From Perkinsus olseni (Eukaryota > Perkinsozoa > Perkinsida > Perkinsidae), in NCBI GenBank assembly GCA_013115135.1, contig JABANP010000031.1, forward strand, positions 179,950 to 243,949: a stretch of 64,000 bases of DNA, written 5' to 3'. Positions 42,536 through 54,906 of the stretch are shown one piece after another. A program made the translations under genes and the position numbers. Below the pieces are notes generated by a model. The model saw only the letters and a list, made by a program, of their open reading frames with translations. It ran no database searches and was not told where the DNA came from. How positions within the stretch are numbered: position 1 is the stretch's first letter; each line of letters opens with the position of its first letter.

Positions 42536-43350
42536 CTACAGCGACAAACCTAATCAATGTCGCTTTCACTGGCCCCTATTCCGCGAGAAAGCCAATGATC
42601 CAGTGCCGACCGCATGATCGGATCATGACAAAGGCTGTGACATACAGATTCCTACGAGTGTGTCATGACATCACACTCGTAGATACTTTGTCCAAGACGA
42701 AACATATGAAAGTGGCGGTTACTAAGTATGTGCGTTTAGCTACGATGAGGAGACAATGACACAATCGCGTCTGTTCAGCTCCAACGCTGCGCAAGCTAGA
42801 CGACACTGTTGTCACGACAGAATGCCACAGTGCTGGCGTTGTTCAAGAGCAAATTTTCATGTTCTCCACGTTTATTTCATTATAGAGCCATTGCTTGCCA
42901 TCCATTTGTTTCATAGAGCCGCTGCTGATTACCCGAACTCCGTAGGCATGGTTGAGCCTCGCTAGCTAATCAGAACTCACATCAAAACCGATCGTAAGCC
43001 GATACGGTATGTGCCAATAATATCGAGCCACTCGTTTCAAGTGCGATTACCCAACGGATAGTATCCATATTGAGCGAGCCTAGTGCCTAAGGCCAGGCCG
43101 CGGCCGGTGTTTCAAGCAGAAGAAGATTATCTATATACTATACTCCGATCATTCGTGGACCACGAATGAAATAATCGTGGATAATACAAATAGCAGTCAC
43201 GAATAAAGTCAAGAACCGAATGAACAGCATCGTTTGTAGAGAAACTTTAGACTAAAGTTTCTCTACATCATTTTTCATGAAATTATAAGGTTCTACTATA
43301 CCGCTGTAAACTAAATAATCGGAAAACTCCCATGAGTCATGGGCCATGAC
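42536..43350. other. No gene recognised; strong palindrome
   Basis: 43236-43266 is a perfect palindrome, 15-bp arms around one A. Another inverted repeat (CTACGAGTGTG / CACACTCGTAG) lies at about 42652-42683 with an 8-base-plus centre. Confidence 0.45.
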
Positions 43351-44124
43351 CTACTTGAAGTCCTGAGACACGCTGCCAATATTGTGCTGTAGTCTCTCTC
43401 GGCGAAGAATGGCGTACTCATTTCCATCCTTAACGATGGCGATAACCTCAGTCGTCTTCGTCGTATCCTTAGCCCTCGTTCCCACCTCAACGAAAGACAC
43501 ACTTCCCTCCCCAGTCGAGTCCGTCTCTTCGCTGCTATTAGTGCGCAGCCGCTGCCATTCACTTCCCCTTTTTGTGTGCCAAACGTCCTGACCTTTGGGC
43601 TTGAACAAAGTGACCGGCGGCTCGCTGCTCGAGTACACGAGGGGTAAATCAGTCAAGCGGCCTTGACGGTCATCCCACGGCTGAAGTTCCGCGTCCAGTG
43701 CGGTCATCCGACGCAGATCGGACGTGCTCATCCCAACAGTCACTTTTTTACTGTCTTCTGAAGTCCCCTGTTCAAATTTGAACGACTGCGTGGTTGTTTT
43801 CCTCTTGGCCTTCCCCAGGCCCGGGAGACATCCCTGGTCAGCGGTTTGGAACTTTCCAAGAGCGGCTTTAGTGACTCTACAATTTTTCGTCACACGGGAC
43901 AGCGGCTCCGCTTTTTCGTTGTATTTTATCTCGTGCAAGAGGAGTCTATCGGGCTCGGCTCCTCCCTTCGGAATGACGGCACAGAACGCTTCCTCGCGGG
44001 TCTGCACTGCGTCTATCTTTTCCGTGGGTGGTGGAAAGATTTGGCACCAGACCGAGTCCTGATGGGCCTCGATGCCGGGAGGGTTGCCCAACATGTAGCT
44101 GATGAAACCGAGGAGAGTTAGCAT
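43351..44124 (-). CDS. Secreted protein, uncharacterised (257 aa)
   Basis: Single open exon from ATG at 44124 to the stop at 43351. The N-terminus MLTLLGFISYMLGNPPGIEA is a signal-peptide-like segment. The remainder is hydrophilic, with KVTVGMSTSDLRRMTALDAE, a Ser/Thr/Glu region (NSSEETDSTGEGSVSFVEVG) and a C-terminal VIAIVKDGNEYAILRRERLQ. Few Cys. No known domain. Length, signal peptide and codon pattern support a real gene. No TATA box was recognised upstream. Confidence 0.75.
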   Translation of the reverse strand: MLTLLGFISYMLGNPPGIEAHQDSVWCQIFPPPTEKIDAVQTREEAFCAVIPKGGAEPDRLLLHEIKYNEKAEPLSRVTKNCRVTKAALGKFQTADQGCLPGLGKAKRKTTTQSFKFEQGTSEDSKKVTVGMSTSDLRRMTALDAELQPWDDRQGRLTDLPLVYSSSEPPVTLFKPKGQDVWHTKRGSEWQRLRTNSSEETDSTGEGSVSFVEVGTRAKDTTKTTEVIAIVKDGNEYAILRRERLQHNIGSVSQDFK

Positions 44125-46500
44125 GGCGTGGAGATGAACAGTCTAGAAAAGTATAACCCCTGTTAAAACACCTGTGTTTTCCTGTTACTATTCTTACTGT
44201 TAGTATTCTTTCACAAACTAGTTACTGCGGACCTCAAAATTGAATCCGGCGGTCATGCTTACATGTAAGATGCGGTCTCAGAATCGACTCTGGGTTTCAC
44301 AATCAGCTTATTGAACACGCCCTTAAGCGATACGTCGAAGCGGCTTTGGTGGAAGCACGAAAGAATCACGGAAAAGTTCACTTTCGCGCGGCTATCGCTG
44401 AGGGTCCAGAATAGCATCTCAAGATCACGAATGGGTTAGGCCAGTACTCGGCGAGTACCTTGCGGAAGAGGCGGTATTGCAATCAATGCAGATAAATGAG
44501 TTGTCATAGCTTGGCCACGGGAGAGGGAAAGTTGGAAAAAGCTGTGGACCTCAGCGTCGGGCTAAATCGATCAACCTGCGTTGTTCATGCAAAACGTGCA
44601 ACTTCCGCCCTCCAGCGCATAATTGCTTGGCCGCCATGCGAATTGAGATTGCTTAACTTCTACTTATTTTCCTCAGAGCTTCGATTCGTCAGCCTCGCAC
44701 GCTTTCCTAAGGTGTTGATCTCTCACTGAGATTTTCAATCGGCGTTGCTTACTTGGGTTGTAAAGTTTTGTTTTACTCTCATCATGGACGCCCTCAGCAG
44801 TACCCATCGAACGCCCGAAACTAACGGTCCCCTCAATGTGGATTCATCAGAGGACGGTAGTGAGCGGGAGGGGAGAACGCATCCAACCTTGCAGCGTAGA
44901 AATGCGCTCGGGTTCCGATACGCAAGACTTAGATGCACTGAATGCAAGCACTCTGAGCTCTCCCCTCTTCTACTATATAGCGGATTTTGGGACGCGTGGT
45001 TCGACTTTTGCCGGTTCTAGTATGAGGATGTAGCCCGGATTAGCGCGTTCCCTAGTTCGCTATAACGAGCTTGCCCAGACCTTCTGTTGCACGCGAAGTT
45101 GGGTAGTCAAACTCAGATGGAACGAATCTCGCATGATGATCGAGAGTGCTGGTGAGTAATACTCACTGAGTTTAGTTTCCATCGCCTTGATATCTTGTCC
45201 TACGGTAGTATAAGATATCAACGCGATGGAGTATTACTACGGTAGTATTACTACCTCACCACGATGAACTCGAAACCTTCGCCGGACGCCGGGATCATCT
45301 TCGCAGGTTCACTGGAGCCGATTCGGTCGAGTGCAGACCTCTGTGCATATTGCTTTGACGTACTGCGAGCTTACTATAAATTAGAGTCGCGATTCCGAAT
45401 GAACAAAAACATCGAGGCCGATCTTCCGGACATGTAGTGTTACGTTGAGCGACCGATTCGCACGCGTCGTCGTCTCTAGGCCTGAGAATCTTCGCCCGGA
45501 GGTCATGACTGATGGTATCTTTGTAACCTGGGACAAGCGAAGTCCTTCCACTAAGTAGCTGCAGGGAGCGGTTGTCATTGATGCAGCATAATGGCGTAGG
45601 GTTAGGTCGCACAAGAGCGAGAAGGGCGATTATCATACGCTGCGCGGGTGTATCGGATTTTTACTGCCCATCAAACTTGGACAGCTCAAGAGGTACCACG
45701 GGCCAGCAGGTGGTAACGACATAGTTAGCGACTCGCAAGTATATCTGCCATTTACCAGTATTATAGCGGTGAATAGCATGGTATTGGCGTGGTATTATAG
45801 TGGCACTATAACTTACAGTGGAACACAGCATGGTCCACAAGTCTCTCCTTTAAGGAGACTCCTTATAGTCTATAAGAAGTTATAAATGTGCTGCTTAATT
45901 TACTCATGCCGGCCTGAAAAATATTTTACAAGTAAAACCATTATAGACCTATAATTCACGATTCGATAACTCTACCCGGTCATAGTCGGTACGCATTTGA
46001 AGGCACTGATACCTGCGAAAGTGTGGTTCAGGAAGATGCGCTGAGCGCATCGCGCTCGTAGTACGAGCCTCGTACTATGGCTAGCGCTGGGTGCGGTCGT
46101 TCTGGGTATACCTGGCGGAGGAAGATGAATGTCTCACAGTGCGACTCACACTCAGGTATGCGATCGTGTCGTCGCAGGAGGATCGGAGGTTTAGGCCGAT
46201 ATCCCAATCGGAATTGAAAGATCTCATGTGCACAGTCAGCGTAAGTTGGAGGTACCGCGTGACACTCATAGACTCGACCCATAGCTGGATCAATACCGTT
46301 ATAAGTTCTAGTTGCAGCGATTGGATTGAACCCCATCTCGATCGATGAGCAGCCTAAAGGACAGCGCTACAACTTGGGCTACAGAAGCCCATAATATAGT
46401 GGCTGAATTTCGCTGCTCTTGAGTGATGAATACTTCAGCGCGAAGGGGAGACTGACGACCTCGAAGTCTGAATAAACCATCAGTATCTGTTGTAACGGGC
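44125..46500. other. Mostly non-coding; small candidate ORF
   Basis: A plus-strand ATG at 44784 opens a 79-codon frame (MDALSSTHRTPETNGPLNVD) ending at 45020. It is protein-like at its start but without domain. An alternative frame takes over near 44900, suggesting an intron or chance. 45020-46500 holds no recognised feature apart from palindromes (for example TAGTACGAG C CTCGTACTA near 46060). Confidence 0.3.
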
Positions 46501-48677
46501 GGAACACTGCACTCGGAGTGCCGCATTCTGCGTTTGAATGATTGAGGGTAGAGCGGGGGTCTTATCGCGTAGCTGGAGGAAAGAGCAACCGGGGGTGGAA
46601 TATCACTCAAGGCTGGACCACTTATCATTCATCGAGCTGGATGCTACCATTTTTTGAAAAGGTACTTCACAGCTTTGAAGACCTGGGTACTGATATCTAT
46701 GATTGGAGCCCTGACGGTACACATGGCATCATTGTCAAATACACCATCCCCGGAGAATCCCGCGCGTAATTGGTGGAATTGGGCGAAATTAGGTCTGCCC
46801 GCGTAGTCCCGAGAGTGTCCTGAAGCGCTGGCTCACGCTCCTTGGTGGTTCAAAGGCGGGGATCAGATCGTTGGTGCTGTCTGATTTGGAACGTGCATCA
46901 TCTAGGGGCCTATTGAGTTGTTCGGTGCTGTTCAGTCGGAACGCTACATTCCTACCGAATGTGATGCCAGAGCAGCACTGGGACCAGCTTCAAGCAGTGA
47001 GGCGGGCCATCATGAAGGGTATGGCAGTGCTGAACCCGATTCAAAGGGGTTGGACTTCATTTCATCAGGCGGTGGATCGTCTCGCGACGCCCAGCACCCA
47101 GAAGCTTTGAATACTACGGTACAGAGATATCAGTCCTCGAAGTAAGCTGGGAGCAGCTCCCATCCGCAGCGAATGATTCGCTACCAGCAAATACCAAACT
47201 TTGACCGAATCGAGTTCGGAACGCGTGGATTTGTGGAATCCACGCTAGCAATTCACAGAGTAATTCTCTCGTTTCAAGAAGGGAAAGACTGTCTTTTTCT
47301 GAGTGACCTGGTTAGCACGGCGCTGCCAGAACTTAAGTCTCTGTCAGGTTCTCCCTTACTTTCGAAGAGTATGCGCAAATGCGCGGCATCGCGACATTCG
47401 ACCAGTAATGACCGGCAGGGTGGCCATTGTACATAGAAGAAGCAGAATTACCCGTGCATTACACCACTGTGCAGTTTCATACACTAAAATACCTTTGAAG
47501 AACGAAGCTACCCCCTTGACACCGTCGAAGCTGTGAGGGGTCGTTTAGGTTAATTAGTGTTGAGTTAGTGAATCTACGAACGATACCGGTCCGGTGATAC
47601 GGGAAGCAGGCTCCAAGCTCAAGCCTCTTCGCAGATTTGCTAAGAGCTCTCTCTCAGCTCGAACGATTCGAGACTCTCGGATCGAGAGACCCGCAATGAG
47701 AAATGTACGGCCAACCTTCGAGTGGATGAATGAAGTGAATGCAAGTCTCGCGGAGAGCATAGGGCATTAGGGCTGGCCTTGAGATTGAAATCCGAAGCTA
47801 TTCCTTTCCAGGGACCCTGTGACATAGGCGACCCGCCCGAGACGAGTAGACTCATCACTGCCACGCGCACCGTGCATCATGCACAATGCATTGCAACTCC
47901 AAGCTCCCAGTTGTGTATCAGCTCGAGAGGTCTCGAGCTGTATCGAACTGTATCGCTTCAGCTGCACGGGTGCGGACTAAAAAAATTGCTGTCGCTTGAG
48001 ACAGGTTGGGCATGAAGTTCGGGCCCTGAACGGGCTGAAAGCGCACGACACGCACTCCTTTTGCTTCAATAGAGCAACACACTCAAACACGAATAACCAA
48101 TACATGCGTGATATGGATATGTCTGACATGATATGTCGTCCCACAATGTGTTCCACGTATGACTCATACGTGGAACACAAGGTATTAATAACAAGACTAT
48201 AACAGACAGCCCTGTCATATATGGACGCGAAGCTAGTCTGGTTAAGCTAGAAGAAGACGATCAGAGAAGCGAGCTGGGGAGACTAAATACAACTTGCCGA
48301 CTGATATGAGCTAGCACGGAGCCACAGAGTCAGATACTAAGATGAACGGTTTATCATAAACCTGCTCGTGATAATCTCTAGTATATCTCCAGTTTTTTCA
48401 TAATCGTTCAATTCATTGGGCTTCGTCAAACGGGGCGCACGCAGGATGCGAGTGCGCACACGTGCAGACTAGTAGTCTGAAACTACCATGACATTAGCTA
48501 AATCCAAGATAGGCCTGCTGCAAGAAGCAAATAATCTTATCTCAACATGTGGTAATATGCATAAAGCAATCTCTATACACAGTCACTGTGTCACAGTGAA
48601 TTAAAGAGAGACTGAGAATGAGAGAGTTATATCATACTGACGTGCTAGTAGCACGGTGCTACACATTGTGTAGCCGC
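46501..48677. other. Weak plus-strand coding-like segments; palindrome
   Basis: Stretches around 46640-46768 (LHSFEDLGTDIYDWSPDGTH) and 46918-47145 (SEAGHHEGYGSAEPDSKGLD) look protein-like but could not be joined. 48147-48179 is a perfect 33-bp palindrome with 16-bp arms around one C. Confidence 0.3.
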
Positions 48678-48970
48678 TCATAGCGAATTTTGTGCTACAG
48701 CGTAGACGCTGCAGCTCAACGCTACGACACTACACTCTCTGGAATACATAGTGGGATACGATGTGGAAACGCAGCATGAGTCACTTTCCTTGGCACTTAC
48801 AACGCATCTGCATTCCTCGGTAATACACCTTTTGGCACAGCCAATACAGGCGGGGCATATCTTTCCAACAAGCATCCTCCGCAAGGACCTTCCTGGCTTC
48901 AAGTCTCCGTTCACAGCAAGAATGACACGGGCGATGCAGATGAGACTGAAAATGTATTGTTAGTACTTCA
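48678..48970 (-). CDS. Small Cys-rich secreted protein (partial model)
   Basis: On the minus strand a branch-site-like TACTAAC and the acceptor ACATTTTCAG lie at about 48944-48967. The exon after them encodes a hydrophobic stretch (LICIARVILAVNG) and then CPACIGCAKRCITEECRC, six or more Cys in a short span. A GTAAGT donor follows the Cys cluster; read unspliced, the frame runs to a stop at 48678. The first exon, which should supply the Met of a signal peptide, was not located. A secreted Cys-rich peptide is inferred. Confidence 0.45.
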
Positions 48971-50320
48971 TGTGTTGAAAATAGAGTGGAGTCAGTGCTT
49001 GAAGCAACCTGTTGCGGTTGTATTGAACTAAACTACCCACGTACGGCTGAGGAAATGACCTAGCAGAGGTTCGGCCAACTGGCTGGTGGCACCTGCAACC
49101 AACGCAAATATCGGTCGCATCATGCTGTTTCATCGTAGAGAAATGCGGAACGATTTCTTGTGGGGGAAACCTCTAGCTGTGGTTTGATGTGACTAGGATC
49201 ACCCTTGTGTGGGCGGCCCGGGCGAGCGCGAAAGTTTGTGCGGGCTGTGGCACCCGATGACTGGCTAGTGAGCTAGTCGTGGCGTAATATATGGAGGTGT
49301 TGTTGTATGTGCAGAGAAGTGTTATAGCTCTTTCCCATCCCTCCCATTCCCTTGACGTTGGGGGACCCGGAGTGGCTCGGGGTTTTGGAGTTTGATGGTC
49401 TTGATGTAATCTCCTTACCCTAGCTACTCCCGGGTCTGCATTCGCGAATCCGGTCTCGAGGAGGTGTCGGACACCTGATGTCCCCTCTCGCGGGTTCTGG
49501 TTTCGCATATGCCTCTCCCAACCTCAGCGTCTATGGGTTTCCTCATACGGAACTGGCGCCATTATCGGGGTCAAGATTCCTTTGACGGCTTTCACAACAA
49601 GAAAACTGAAGCGTCATCAGCGATGACAAAGGATGTGGAATGGGAAATAGAGAAAAGAGGGAACCAACCAAAGCCTCCACTACGCTGGGATGGATGGTTC
49701 AACGTTAGCTGTAGGAAAAACACCCGGGGACAGAAGGGAGGCATCTCACGTGACACCGATGGCGCCTCTTGGCGCAGGAGCTCCCCGGTGAACACCTACA
49801 CCCGCATATTTGGTCTACAGTAATATCGTACTCACCGTCTAATCTTGGAGAGTCGTTAATCAAGTAACAGTATGCTATGGGAATGCTTGCTTCTGGTCAT
49901 GTCTCTTGACGATCCTGTCGCAGGATCCACAGGGTTCCTGTGGCCGCTGCTCTATTATCCCTCAGTGACAGGCGCTGCTACTTGACGGCGTCAAGTTGAC
50001 GCAATGGTGCGAGGCTCAGCGATATGACCCGACTAACCTTATACTAACCTTAAGTATACTATAGGGAAAACATTCTCAGAGTCGAAGCAATCCTGCGCCG
50101 GCCTTAGCCGTTGTGAGTGCAATCAATCTCAGGCTTGTCGAGGAGCTCGACTCGAGACATTCGACTTTAGTGAAGACGCCAGCGGTCATTGACCACCTCG
50201 TCTACTGGTCAAGAGAGTCATTTATATCCGAACTGATTTAATTTAACTGCTTGATCGTCACCTTCAATTCAAATGGAGCCATCCTCAAGCAAATAAAAGT
50301 CCCTACTGTCAAATACTGGG
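48971..50320. other. No gene recognised
   Basis: Frames on both strands lack domains or matching splice borders. Confidence 0.35.
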
Positions 50321-50329
50321 TGTATCACG

Positions 50330-50435
50330 ATCGGTACGCTTGAAGTTCGTACACTGAAAGTTGGTACACGGTGTGCCCTACACCGACAACGCGCACACCA
50401 TCACAGCTGGTATACAAATGGTACACATTAGCGAG
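50330..50435. repeat. Short 15-nt phased GTAC array
   Basis: Four to six units (GGTACGCTTGAAGTT, CGTACACTGAAAGTT, GGTACACGGTGTGCC and further decayed ones), 15 nt apart at first and then irregular. Third locus of this repeat type. Confidence 0.6.
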
Positions 50436-52490
50436 TTGAGACAGCGAATTGGCGGACCCTACTAGGCTGTATCTCCTGTTATCCTCTCGATTCTCTCTGT
50501 TATTCTATCATAGAATACCCTGCACCCCAAGGCTTGGGGCCCAAGCAGACTCAGAGAGCGATGGACGCCGGCGATACCGCAGACAAAATGAGCCGTACGC
50601 CAAGGGTGGAACCTAGGGTACCGTTTCTGGGATTGGTATTCGAAGTGAGGCCGCGGCCGCATAAGTAGGCCCTATTCAGTAGGGAAGAAATATGATCCGC
50701 TAGAGGGATTTGTTGCGTTGTCAACGCAGCGTTGATAGGCGATCAGCAGTTATTATAATTCACTCGAAGAATGTACTCACTTTACGCCGCAGTCGTACAA
50801 GAATCTTGTAACAAGATGCTGTTGCTCTGCGAGAACCATCGTTGGAAACAAGCTAGTAAGGAACTGATAGAAGCAGACTGCTCCAAGCAGTCATCACTCA
50901 CGTGGTAGGGAACTGGGAGAAGACCCCGAAAGTGGATGCCACGAACAAATCCGAGCGAAACCTGTTCCGTGAGTACGAGAGACGCTGAGAATCCAGAATA
51001 GAAACTGCCATGAAAGAACGCATTCAGTACGTTGTGACGTGACGAGACCCAGAACGTCTCAAATGCTGACAGCATTATGCTGTCTGCAATCATCATAGGG
51101 CATGGGACGTGATGTCTAGCAGTTATTATAGCTGAGCTATGCCTTAAAGACACCCGGCGTCGACTTGACGCGGTCGACCCTCTTGACTAGAGTGACTCTA
51201 GTCAAGAGGGTCGACTCTAGTAGAGTCTTGTCGAGTTTTTGGAATGCCCAGACTGGTTGAACCGTGACGGCGGGGGACTGAGAGGAAGCGGTTAGAATCG
51301 CCGCCCCTTTCAACTTAAAACTGTCGGTATCGAGTGCTACAGATGTGTTGTCTCATACAGCACCACCCTAGTACTCAACTGATTTGTACAGACCACTTTC
51401 GTCTCGCGTCAAGCCGTGCAGTTACGGACTGTGCCTTACAGTACGCCATGCTAACCCTCCTGGCAGAGGGGAGCATCATCAGAGGTTTACTTCAAGTAAT
51501 CAGCGGCTCAAGTAACTTACTTGAGCCGTTATCTCACATCTTCCATCCCCGCGATTTCTCCTCGTCTTCTCAAAGCAAGCTTAGGACACGGGGACTATCA
51601 GCCGTGACGTATCACTAAGCATTCACATCGACCGGAACTGAGTGGTTCATCCAGTGAGGACTTCAAGGACTGGTGATTATGAAGGCCCTTCATCATCATC
51701 GCCCTTCATTGAACGGGAAACCTCGTTTTGACGAGCGATTGATTTTCCCCTATCATACAACCGGTGGCCGCCACGAGCTCGCCTTCGTCGGACAATCGCA
51801 AACCTCAATGGAACAGAGGAGAGGTGAAAGCTCTCACTAATTCGTTGGCCGCCTCATCCCCATCATCGAAGTACCACATAACTGTCGCTAGACGAGAGAC
51901 GCTATAGCGCACGCACTTCACGGCGGCAAGGGGAGCATTCCCGCATAGTGCATTGCGGGCACCATTCAGGGCTGCAATCCCGCAGTGAGTGCCACCCTGA
52001 TTGTTTGACTGCGCGACGAGAATGGACCGCCGCGGTAGTCTCCCTACATATCATCTGAATCGGTGGTATGTTACTATTGTTACAGTAGTCGAATCGACAG
52101 AGTCAATCCGGTGCGCGGCAGTGCCGCGGCGGCACGGGACAGGAGCCTAGCTGTCCCGGGGACAGTGTCCCTCTCAGAAAGGAGCTGCCCTTCTAATATG
52201 AGACTAAAGGGACCGCTGAGGTGCCTCAACCTCATCCTGCCTGGGCTCTCATTCGTGAGAGCTACTGCACGTCTACAATGTGTGAGTCATTCGATTCCCT
52301 GTGTTAGAATCTGGCATGGTTTGGAAGGGAGACAGGGAGCCATTGAGGACTTCTCGTGGCTATAAGCCACTAGCTAGCTCGCAGGTGTGCTACTTGGCCA
52401 GCCCATTCGAGCGACTTCATCAAGCAGATCGTTCTACCAAGCTGAAGGCCCGTTACTGCTTCCCCAGTTATTAAGTCTTGACAAGTCGCA
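50436..52490. other. No gene recognised; long palindromes
   Basis: 51173-51215 is a perfect 43-bp palindrome (21-bp arms around G), overlapped by a second one at 51213-51227. 51504-51528 has 12-bp arms around C. No coding exon chain seen before the gene at 52491. Confidence 0.45.
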
Positions 52491-54113
52491 ATGATCCAAC
52501 TAACTATTCTATGCATCATTTATGCTGTCCACGCGGAGTTCACGGGTAGGGCGGCGGTCTTCCATGCTACTACAACTAACATTTGCAATAAAGATGCGAA
52601 GGACGCTCATGGCAATCTCGTCCCCTGTGGCATATCTCGAGCTAGAGAGACTCTCGGGCTGACGTTGCCTGGTATGGAGGACGGTTCTCTTACTACAAGG
52701 GAGCATATCATTATTGCTAAAGACGGCAACGTGAGGGTCAAAGCAATGCCAAGCCGCCCCTATCAGTATTTCATGTACACCGAGACCCTAAAGAACGTCA
52801 AAGTTCATCAGCTGTACAACCACCAAGCCATCGCCCTCATCGACAGTACGCCCGAGTTCGAAGCGCAGCGCCTCTACGGTACCGGGCTGAGTAAAGATGG
52901 TTGGACTGACGAAGGCACGACCAGTCTCGACGGCAAAGCGTTACACAGATGGACCAAGCGTGGGCCACAGGGCCTCGATAAGGCTTCTGGCTTCAATTAC
53001 ACAGCCGTCTATCAGACTTGTATGTACCCTGATATTTGGACGTTCTATACCGACTCAGATGACTCAGCACCTGTGAAGCTGGTCGGGTCTAACTCCTTCT
53101 GCAACAAGGCCTTGCAAGTTACAGAGTACTCCAACTACCGCACTTTGGATGAAACGCTCACTGTGGAGGACTCTATCAAGGAAGTGCACACCATGTATGG
53201 TATCGGGTCTCGCATATTATCTGTTGGAGAGAGTCAGGAGGTTCCCAAAGTATGTGAAGATCTCTTGGGTGCTCCCTACGTGTGTGAGTCTGAACGGGAG
53301 TTCTTCGGAGACGGCCAAGAGGTTGACTGGATACCTCCTGGCAGGAGGATGCGTGGAGCTACAGAAAGACAGGATATCATCCCGTACTTCGACGTTGCCG
53401 AGGGCACTGCGGCTTATACGTTCTTCCATCACCAATATGAGAGGCGCCTCCTTCAACTGCTCAAATTTGAGTTCCCCAGCAATTGCAACAACACCGATGG
53501 AACTACTGCTCTGAACTTCTGCCTCTTCGTCGCCGTCGATGCGACTATGTCGACTTACACGCTGAAGGCAGGGCTGACGTTCGTTGATGTGAATGATAAG
53601 AACAAGCAGGCTTCCCTCTACGTCGCTGTTGTAATCGGAAAGGAACTCGGCAACCGTGTTCTGAGGTTGGAGTCCGTGGCCCAGGGAACAGCTACGATAT
53701 GGCAGGTGGGGGAAGGAGCCAGTCTGAGCGTCGATGTAACGGTTTCTGGCAAGGTCTCCGATGATACGGCGCAGCAGATATTCAAGGCTGAAATGCAGAT
53801 ATCGGTTTCATTCAACGTGAATCTCCCCGTGGTCGGAAGCGTCATGGACTGTACCGCCTATGCGAAAATTGACGTCACAGCGGCTCCGAACAACGTTATC
53901 ACGGCCTATGGTGAGATCGGTAGAAGCATATCCCTGCTCGTCGCTGGCGCTGGTGCTGGGGTTAACATCAAGGGGAACACGCTCGACAACCAGCCTAACA
54001 AGTGGACTTTCAAGTCGGAGATATTCTTTACCGCGTGGGTGAATGTCATCTTATGGAGCAATCACTGGAGGTGGAGTTTGGAGTTCTGGAATACTAAAGC
54101 GGTATACTTCTGA
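52491..54113 (+). CDS. Large secreted protein, uncharacterised (540 aa)
   Basis: Longest intact gene of the window, one exon, ATG at 52491 and stop at 54113. A short signal peptide (MIQLTILCIIYAVHAEF) starts it. The body holds about a dozen Cys, several NxT/S sites (NYTA, NNTDGT) and no internal hydrophobic anchor until a mildly hydrophobic, Trp-rich C-terminus (AWVNVILWSNHWRWSLEFWN). The C-terminal 200 residues alternate polar and hydrophobic residues (LSVDVTVSGKVSDD, ISVSFNVNLPVVGSV), suggesting beta-sheets. No domain recognised. Probably a lineage-specific extracellular or host-contact protein; that role is inference only. Confidence 0.88.
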   Translation: MIQLTILCIIYAVHAEFTGRAAVFHATTTNICNKDAKDAHGNLVPCGISRARETLGLTLPGMEDGSLTTREHIIIAKDGNVRVKAMPSRPYQYFMYTETLKNVKVHQLYNHQAIALIDSTPEFEAQRLYGTGLSKDGWTDEGTTSLDGKALHRWTKRGPQGLDKASGFNYTAVYQTCMYPDIWTFYTDSDDSAPVKLVGSNSFCNKALQVTEYSNYRTLDETLTVEDSIKEVHTMYGIGSRILSVGESQEVPKVCEDLLGAPYVCESEREFFGDGQEVDWIPPGRRMRGATERQDIIPYFDVAEGTAAYTFFHHQYERRLLQLLKFEFPSNCNNTDGTTALNFCLFVAVDATMSTYTLKAGLTFVDVNDKNKQASLYVAVVIGKELGNRVLRLESVAQGTATIWQVGEGASLSVDVTVSGKVSDDTAQQIFKAEMQISVSFNVNLPVVGSVMDCTAYAKIDVTAAPNNVITAYGEIGRSISLLVAGAGAGVNIKGNTLDNQPNKWTFKSEIFFTAWVNVILWSNHWRWSLEFWNTKAVYF

Positions 54114-54824
54114 AGGCCAGCTGGTGGCACGGCAGCTGCCATGGATGGGACTCCCTTCCATGGAGGTCTCAACTTCTCGCTGAATCTAAAAGCAGCTGCT
54201 AACTCAGAGTATACAATAGTATTGTAACAATACTCAGTATCGGGAAATTCTGACAGCTCACTGAGCCTTTACGTGAGAGGCTTCTCATTTTATGGACCCT
54301 TAATAGTCGCTTGGTTTCCATTTGATTGTTCTGAACTCTTTATGGATCGAGGATAGTACTTATTTTCATTCGGCCAAGTAAATGGTTCTCGAGAAACTAT
54401 TAAATAACACAAGTCAACTCTGTAGAGAAGTCTTCTTGACATATCCAAGGTGTGTCCTAGTCGGAATGACTCCGCCGATGGCTATCGTTACCTTCACGAT
54501 GAATTCCACTTTTTGCCGTTTCCGTCAGTCCGATTTGGTCGATTTCCTTGGAAGCCCAACCACCAAATTCTCATCATGTTGGGTTACAGTTGTCAACATT
54601 CGTATTTGACTCAAATAATTTGAGATGACAGAAGTCTTGTGTTACGAGATGCTCCCGTGTCGGGAGTTTCAAGTGGGCGCAGGAGGCCCCCACCGGGAGG
54701 GGGCCTCCCTCTTGGTCTATGACCTAGTGTGTTCCAATATCGCAGCTGATACGACGATACTAGTGACTAGTATCAAGATTCAATACCTCAATATGTAAAA
54801 GTATCAATGATCAGTGTGCGCCAT
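54114..54824. other. No gene recognised
   Basis: 3' flank of the 540-aa gene. Contains a palindromic GGAGGCCCCCACCGGGAGGG-type stretch near 54682 that may be a hairpin. Confidence 0.35.
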
Positions 54825-54906
54825 ATCAACTTCGAGATTCGAACTCGGGCCCCCGTAGACTGGCGCCTGAAGCTAGCGCCTAGGACCACTCGGCCAAACT
54901 GTCGAT
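54825..54906 (-). tRNA. tRNA-Leu(CAG)-like, probably a pseudogene
   Basis: Minus strand has TTGGCCGAGTGGTCCTAGGC (leucine/serine-type D-arm), the anticodon loop TTCAGGC (anticodon CAG), a variable arm and GAGTTCGAATCTC (T-arm). The acceptor arms ATCGACA/AGTTGAT pair at six of seven positions but sit three bases too far from the D-arm. The T-stem and anticodon stem each have a mismatch. Likely decayed. Confidence 0.5.

Noticed and set aside
49173..49823. 104-111-codon ORFs on both strands
   Set aside because: Overlapping frames without splice sites, signals or recognisable composition.
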